Shown piece by piece: positions 52,035 to 56,093 of a stretch of 56,093 nt of DNA. A program made the translations under genes and the position numbers. Origin of the DNA: an uncultured Campylobacter sp. (lineage in GTDB: Bacteria > Campylobacterota > Campylobacteria > Campylobacterales > Campylobacteraceae); NCBI RefSeq assembly GCF_938002845.1, contig NZ_CALKZP010000013.1:1-56093 (forward strand), given 5' to 3'. Within the stretch, counting starts at the first letter, position 1. Each line of letters opens with the position of its first letter. The notes under the pieces are model-generated. The model was not told the origin of the DNA, searched no databases, and saw only the letters and a list, made by a program, of their open reading frames with translations.

Positions 52035-52295
52035 ATGAGTGAAAATTTAGCTTTTTTTGACGGCGACGAGATACGAAATTTTTATCTGCAAATCTCCTCC
52101 AACGTCCGCAAACTACGCGAAAGCAAGGGTATGAGCCAGCTGGATATGGCGCTAAGTATGGATATAAAGTCAGTCGCGTTTTACTCAAACTGCGAGAGTT
52201 GCCGCTACGACAAGCATTTTAACCTTGAGCATATTTATAAAATTTCAAAAATTTTAGGCATCGAGGTGGATGAAATTTTTAAATTTAAGGCTTAA
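52035..52295 (+). CDS. XRE-family regulator next to the peptide cassette
   Basis: An 86-residue single-domain helix-turn-helix protein: NVRKLRESKGMSQLDMALSM carries helices 1-2, and HIYKISKILGIEVDEIFKF the last helices. The recognition segment is unusual, with NCESCRYDKHF in the usual position of the helix 3 / helix 4 turn, containing a CxxC pair that might sense redox or bind metal. Divergent from the peptide gene with a shared palindrome between them; probably controls both. AT-rich like the rest of the cassette. Confidence 0.75.
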   Translation: MSENLAFFDGDEIRNFYLQISSNVRKLRESKGMSQLDMALSMDIKSVAFYSNCESCRYDKHFNLEHIYKISKILGIEVDEIFKFKA

Positions 52296-52513
52296 AAATT
52301 TATAAGCTTGAAAGTTTGAATTCTTTGACAAAAACAGACAATGATCAAGCGCCACGATAAGTTATCGATTTATGCTTAGATGTTTTTACATTTTTAGGTG
52401 CGAACCATGCGTGTATTATAAAAATTTTAACCCTCGTCCGGCGAGCGTTAAAATTTCAAACCGCCTTTCAATAGGCATCAAGAAAAAGCAAATTTTGCCA
52501 ATATATTAAAATT

Positions 52514-53554
52514 TTAAAATCCGAGCGCTTTTTGAATTGCAAGCGTCTGGGCTACGACGCGCTCTAGCTGCTGCAAATTTAGCATATTCGGTCCATCCGA
52601 AAGTGCGTGGGCTGGATCAGGGTGCGTTTCGTAAAAAAAGCCGTCCACGCCCACGGCCGCCGCCGCTCGCGCGAGATACGGCACGAAGCGCGAGTCGCCG
52701 CCGCTCGTAGCGCCGATACTAGGCATCTGCACGCTGTGCGTCGCGTCGAAAATGACCGGCGCAAACTCGCGCATAATCGGCAGTGAGCGCATATCGACGA
52801 TCAAATTTCCGTAGCCGAAGGTACTGCCGCGCTCGGTAAGCCAAACGCCGTGGCGGCGCGCCAGATCGTGCATCCCTTCGCCGCTCGGCTGCGAGGCACT
52901 TATCGAGCCGTCTTGCGCGTTGAAAGCATGAGAGAGGTTTGGCTGCAAGGCGCTTTGCGCTTCGCTTTTGTTATCGCTTTGTGCGGCACAAGGCATCGCC
53001 ATACCTTTAGCTGCATTTTCGGCGCCGCTTTGCGCGCAGCGAATTTCGGCATCGTCGGAGCAGGCGCTGTTTTGAGCGGCCTTTGTATCGCTAGATGCCG
53101 CGCCGCTTTGCGGAGTATAAACCCGCGCGCTGCGGGTTTGCAGCACCTTTTCGACGCTGTGTTTCATCGCCTGCGGCGATAGAAACTGACCTTTTTTGAT
53201 ATTTACTACCGCTTGCGTGCTGGCTGCGGCGACGAGCAGATCGGTTTGGCGGCACAAAAACGCGGGTATCTGCAGCACGTCAGCGACGCGCGCGACGGGC
53301 TCTGCCTGGTAGCTTTCGTGGATATCGGTTAAAATTTTATAGCCGAATTTTTCCTTTACCTCGGCTAAAATTTCGCAGCCGCGCTCAAGCCCCGGGCCGC
53401 GGAAGCTTGAGATGCTGGTGCGGTTGGCTTTATCGAAGCTGCTTTTGAAGTAAAATTCCACCCCGCTCATTTCGTTAAATTTGCGCAAACTTTCCGCGAC
53501 TTGCATTATTAGCTCGCGGCTTTCGATCACGCAGGGTCCTGCGATCAGTATCAT
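52514..53554 (-). CDS. kdsA: KDO-8-phosphate synthase with a ~80-residue insert
   Basis: Condenses arabinose 5-phosphate and phosphoenolpyruvate to KDO-8-phosphate for lipopolysaccharide. KdsA is usually 270-280 residues; this is 346. Conserved IAGPCVIES, FKSSFDKANRTSISSFRGPG, LTDIHE, QIPAFLCRQTDLL, VNIKKGQFLSP, ERGSTFGYGNLIVDMRSLP and VIFDATHSVQ are all intact. About residues 144-225, between KKGQFLSPQAM and the ERG motif, are foreign: Ala/Ser/Gln/Asp-rich with scattered Cys. In C. jejuni kdsA heads the ribH-nusB-pyrF operon; here it is 14 kb away. Confidence 0.92.
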   Translation of the reverse strand: MILIAGPCVIESRELIMQVAESLRKFNEMSGVEFYFKSSFDKANRTSISSFRGPGLERGCEILAEVKEKFGYKILTDIHESYQAEPVARVADVLQIPAFLCRQTDLLVAAASTQAVVNIKKGQFLSPQAMKHSVEKVLQTRSARVYTPQSGAASSDTKAAQNSACSDDAEIRCAQSGAENAAKGMAMPCAAQSDNKSEAQSALQPNLSHAFNAQDGSISASQPSGEGMHDLARRHGVWLTERGSTFGYGNLIVDMRSLPIMREFAPVIFDATHSVQMPSIGATSGGDSRFVPYLARAAAAVGVDGFFYETHPDPAHALSDGPNMLNLQQLERVVAQTLAIQKALGF

Positions 53555-53605
53555 GAAATATCCTTTTTTAAAATTTGCGCGATTTTAGCGAAATTTTACT
53601 AACTC

Positions 53606-54193
53606 TTAATAGGGCTTGCCGAAAAATTTCTCGTAATGCTCGTAAAAGCGTTTGTAGTAAGGGTTTGAGTAGCGTTTTCGCATGCCGTAGTTGTAGCACT
53701 CGATCGTATCTTTTATATTTTTATTTTTGGCGTTCCAGCATTTGCGCAGGATCTTGGCGCATTTGGTGAGGTTGTACATTGGGTTGAATATATAATCGAT
53801 CTCATTTTGGCTGAAATTTACGGCGTTTAGCTGCCCGAGCCCTACGTCTATGCTAAATCCGTCCTCGTACAGGTACTTGGCGATCTGCACGGCGTAAATT
53901 TCGTTTGCCGGTATGATCGTAACGACCCATTTGCTGGAATTTAGGCTGTAGTTGCTCGTCTTGATGCGGATATTTTGATTGCGCAGGCTCGCGAAATAAT
54001 CGGCGTTTGCTTTGTTCGTCAAAAAGGAGATCGTGTAGGGCTCGAAGTCGCTTTCGATTTTGACGATAGTGTATAAAATTTCAGGCTTTACACCTTCGTT
54101 TTGCGCTACTGCGGCGATGGCGTTTACGATCTCGTTCGGCGAGTAGGCGGGGGCTTGAAGCGCTAAAAACAGGGCGAAAACCAACTTTTTCAT
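53606..54193 (-). CDS. lytic transglycosylase-like periplasmic protein
   Basis: A 195-residue protein with signal peptide MKKLVFALFLALQAPAYS and an SLT-type domain: the catalytic Glu is probably E47 in LYTIVKIESDFEPYTIS, followed by VGLGQLNAVNF and IFNPMYNLTKCAKIL, which match the GLMQI and NP-x-x-N motifs of the family. Should cleave peptidoglycan, e.g. for assembly of envelope machines. Size and order of motifs are like VirB1-type enzymes, though no secretion genes are nearby. Confidence 0.8.
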   Translation of the reverse strand: MKKLVFALFLALQAPAYSPNEIVNAIAAVAQNEGVKPEILYTIVKIESDFEPYTISFLTNKANADYFASLRNQNIRIKTSNYSLNSSKWVVTIIPANEIYAVQIAKYLYEDGFSIDVGLGQLNAVNFSQNEIDYIFNPMYNLTKCAKILRKCWNAKNKNIKDTIECYNYGMRKRYSNPYYKRFYEHYEKFFGKPY

Positions 54194-54291
54194 CTAAATT
54201 TACCGAGCCTTTGATAAAATTTTATGTCGCAAGTATAGCACAATTTCAGTCTTTTCATCATTGTTTAAGTGAAAATTAATCGTATTGGATA

Positions 54292-54297
54292 TATAAT
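54292..54297 (+). promoter_or_regulatory. -10 box of the tRNA cluster
   Basis: TATAAT 25 bases upstream of tRNA-Val, the likely promoter for the three tRNA genes. Confidence 0.5.
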
Positions 54298-54321
54298 TAC
54301 ATTTCTTTTTTAAACCCAAAC

Positions 54322-54397
54322 GGTCGCTTAGCTCAGCTGGTAGAGCGCCACCCTTACAAGGTGGATGTCGCAGGTTCGATCCCTACAGCGACCACCA
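54322..54397 (+). tRNA. tRNA-Val(TAC)
   Basis: Acceptor GGTCGCT/AGCGACC, anticodon loop CTTACAA (TAC), T loop TTCGATC, CCA encoded; 76 bases. Confidence 0.95.
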
Positions 54398-54457
54398 TTT
54401 TGAAATCCTTGGATTTCATACTTCTTTGGCACTTGCACTGCGAGTGCGATTTTTGGT

Positions 54458-54534
54458 GCGACGGTAGTTCAGCTGGTTAGAATGCCGCCCTGTCACGGCG
54501 GAGGTCGTGGGTTCGAGCCCCATTCGTCGCGCCA
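54458..54534 (+). tRNA. tRNA-Asp(GTC)
   Basis: Acceptor GCGACGG pairs with TCGTCGC (last pair G-U), anticodon stem CCGCC/GGCGG with loop CTGTCAC (GTC), CCA encoded; 77 bases. Confidence 0.95.
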
Positions 54535-54545
54535 CTTCTTACGAT

Positions 54546-54621
54546 GTCTTGCTAGCTCAGTAGGTAGAGCATCTCACTTTTAATGAGGGGGTCGTTGGTT
54601 CGAATCCAACGCAGGACACCA
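54546..54621 (+). tRNA. tRNA-Lys(TTT)
   Basis: Acceptor GTCTTGC/GCAGGAC, anticodon loop CTTTTAA (TTT), T loop TTCGAAT, CCA encoded; 76 bases. The recombinase gene 240 bases downstream suggests its 3' end is an integration site. Confidence 0.94.
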
Positions 54622-54664
54622 TCCACCAAATTTCCCCCCTAATTTTAGTTTTTTGATTTTTTTG

Positions 54665-54694
54665 AAAGCCCTGTTTTACGGCTTTTTCAAATTT
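54665..54694 (+). terminator. terminator of the tRNA cluster
   Basis: AAAGCC (54665-54670), loop, GGCTTT (54680-54685), followed by T-rich sequence (TTCAAATTTTTT), 44 bases after tRNA-Lys. Confidence 0.5.
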
Positions 54695-54860
54695 TTTCAA
54701 AAAAATTTCAAATACTAAAAACGCTAGATTATACAGGCGGTTTAAGAGAAACTACTATATATTAAAAAATGTATAGTAGCTCTTAAGCTTGTTAAACTCT
54801 TTGGAAGCTTTTATAATTTGTCCTATGAAACTATATTAAATTTTTAAAGGATAAGTAGTT

Positions 54861-56087
54861 ATGAAAGTTTTTTCTAAAATTAAAGACGATCCGGCTTTTA
54901 AAACGGACCCCGATAAAGTGATCAGAAATTTCTCCCTGCCTCATCGCAAAAACACTATGGTAGAAATGATCGATGAGCATATAGCAGTTAGACTTTACCG
55001 CTCATCTACTAAAAAGGGAGAGCAAACAATCCATAGGCACTATCACTATTCTTTGGGAGGAAAGCTGATTAAGTCTTTAGGCAATGCAGACGAGATAAGT
55101 CTTAATGAAGCCAAAGAAACTCTTAAAGGTTTAATGATAGATGATTCTGCTAAGCTGATCCCTGCTAAAAATACTCTAGCAAGCGTTTATAGACAGTTTC
55201 GCAGACATAACGGCAATGTTGCATTAGCAACCTCTAAAAGACGAGATATGAGCTTTAAGGCCTTAAGGGATATTTGTGACAAAGATATAAACAAGATAAG
55301 CAAAAAGGATATTATGCCGATACTGGATTATTATTACGATAATGAGAAGTACGCTTCCTTAGAAATTTTATTCAAACTTATTAAAAGACTATTCAGATAT
55401 GCTCGTATAAGAGATATTTCTAAAAATCCATTATTTGCAGAAGAGGTATTTAAGGACTTTTATAATATACCTCGCCGTAGCGAATACCCATATATAAAAG
55501 ATGACTTGGATTTAACCGTACTTATTAAATTTATCATAAACTATCCTCACCAAATAGGCGTCAAGAATGCTTTGATCTTTGGACTGCTTACGGGGCTAAG
55601 AAGCTCAAACGTAAGAAATTTAACCCATGAGCATTTAAAAGTAGGCGATGACGGAGAATACTACTTACTATTCCCGCAAGATGAGAATAAAGTAAAAAGC
55701 AATGGAGATGAACATCTAGGACTTCCTAGAGAAGTAGGGCAATGGCTGCAAAGGTTACACGCTCATAATAGCAGCTGCTTGCTATGCTTTGCTAATACGC
55801 AAGGAGAGGTACTAAGCGATATGACTCTAGTTAAAGCGCTTAAAACCTATGCTCCCGTAATAGCTAAGAATAGACTAGTTTTTCACTCTTTTAGAAAGAT
55901 ACTAGAAACCTTCGCTTATGAAAAAATCCATGAGAACAAGCTGGATCCTTATAGCATTGAACGCACCCTTTTTCATGCACAAAGAGAGATACAAAAGATT
56001 TATAACAAAGCTACGAATGTTGAGAATACGCGTAGGGTTCTAACATGGTGGCTAGGTTATTTAAAGGGGTTGGGGTTTAAATTTTAA
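54861..56087 (+). CDS. tyrosine recombinase (integrase)
   Basis: A 408-residue phage/island-type integrase, full length. It has an N-terminal arm-binding-like region, a core-binding domain (about 105-200) and a catalytic domain with the Arg in LLTGLRSSNVRNLTHEH, the H-x-x-R box FHSFRKILETF and the probable nucleophile Tyr in REIQKIYNKATN. Second catalytic boxes are a little divergent. It lies directly after tRNA-Lys in the same direction, the classic arrangement for an element inserted in a tRNA 3' end; the rest of the element lies beyond the window. ATG follows AAAGGATAAGTAGTT. More AT-rich than the core genes. Confidence 0.9.
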   Translation: MKVFSKIKDDPAFKTDPDKVIRNFSLPHRKNTMVEMIDEHIAVRLYRSSTKKGEQTIHRHYHYSLGGKLIKSLGNADEISLNEAKETLKGLMIDDSAKLIPAKNTLASVYRQFRRHNGNVALATSKRRDMSFKALRDICDKDINKISKKDIMPILDYYYDNEKYASLEILFKLIKRLFRYARIRDISKNPLFAEEVFKDFYNIPRRSEYPYIKDDLDLTVLIKFIINYPHQIGVKNALIFGLLTGLRSSNVRNLTHEHLKVGDDGEYYLLFPQDENKVKSNGDEHLGLPREVGQWLQRLHAHNSSCLLCFANTQGEVLSDMTLVKALKTYAPVIAKNRLVFHSFRKILETFAYEKIHENKLDPYSIERTLFHAQREIQKIYNKATNVENTRRVLTWWLGYLKGLGFKF

Positions 56088-56093
56088 GGGGAG

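Noticed and set aside
52402..52412. GAACCATGCGT near the right end of the peptide cassette resembles GAACCACGCGT of the tRNA-Glu-like gene, a possible att pair
   Set aside because: Only 11 bases with one mismatch and no integrase in the cassette; chance is likely.

Overview
This window reads as chromosomal DNA of a Campylobacter species with an unusually GC-rich genome for the genus; Campylobacter gracilis or a near relative is my best guess. That rests on gene content and order, not on a search. The block pgpA / ATP-sulfurylase-like / HP1021-type regulator / ispDF / mrp / dapD follows the C. jejuni Cj1610-Cj1605 order as I remember it, and ribH-nusB-pyrF, serS-nadD-rsfS and a Val-Asp-Lys tRNA cluster are also Campylobacterota-like.

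Layout. 1-7.2 kb: end of an ACT-domain gene, a UPF0210 protein, a lipoprotein, uvrB, and divergent from uvrB three overlapping small genes. 7.2-20.5 kb: a hydrolase, then the pgpA-to-dapD block with thiC, interrupted by a tandem pair of secreted paralogues. 20.9-31.6 kb: a cation efflux pump, a YbiT-like ABC-F protein and thiS, thiF, thiG, thiH, thiE, spread apart by long repeat-rich spacers and a Sel1-repeat gene. 31.7-33.7 kb: an AT-rich single-chain restriction-modification gene. 33.9-43.8 kb: a DUF3108 protein, decayed gene remnants, pyrF-nusB-ribH, an Fe superoxide dismutase, a LysE exporter, an NSS transporter and a fused nadD-rsfS. 43.8-50.0 kb: a candidate pentapeptide-repeat gene, serS and a nickel ECF transporter operon (nikK, M, L, Q, O) behind a NikR-like operator. 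50.1-52.3 kb: a tRNA-Glu(CTC)-like gene and an AT-rich cassette holding a radical SAM/SPASM enzyme, a short peptide with eight closely spaced cysteines, and a divergent XRE regulator, with a shared palindrome in the gap. 52.5-56.1 kb: kdsA, a lytic transglycosylase, three tRNAs, and a tyrosine recombinase just after tRNA-Lys, probably the first gene of an integrated island.

Two themes stand out. First, the 51-52 kb cassette looks like a small modified-peptide (RiPP) system; its 54-residue precursor is short and easily missed. Second, the genome is pervaded by a degenerate short-period repeat with an AAATTT core (spacing about 12-15 bp). It fills most gene-less stretches, forms whole open frames wedged between co-transcribed genes, and seems related to low-complexity segments inserted in frame into or onto otherwise conserved enzymes (ThiE, KdsA, NadD, IspD, NusB, the sulfurylase-like protein). 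Catalytic motifs on both sides of these inserts remain intact.

Boundaries come from reading frames and ribosome-binding sites; all functions are by recognition of motifs and context, with no database search behind them.
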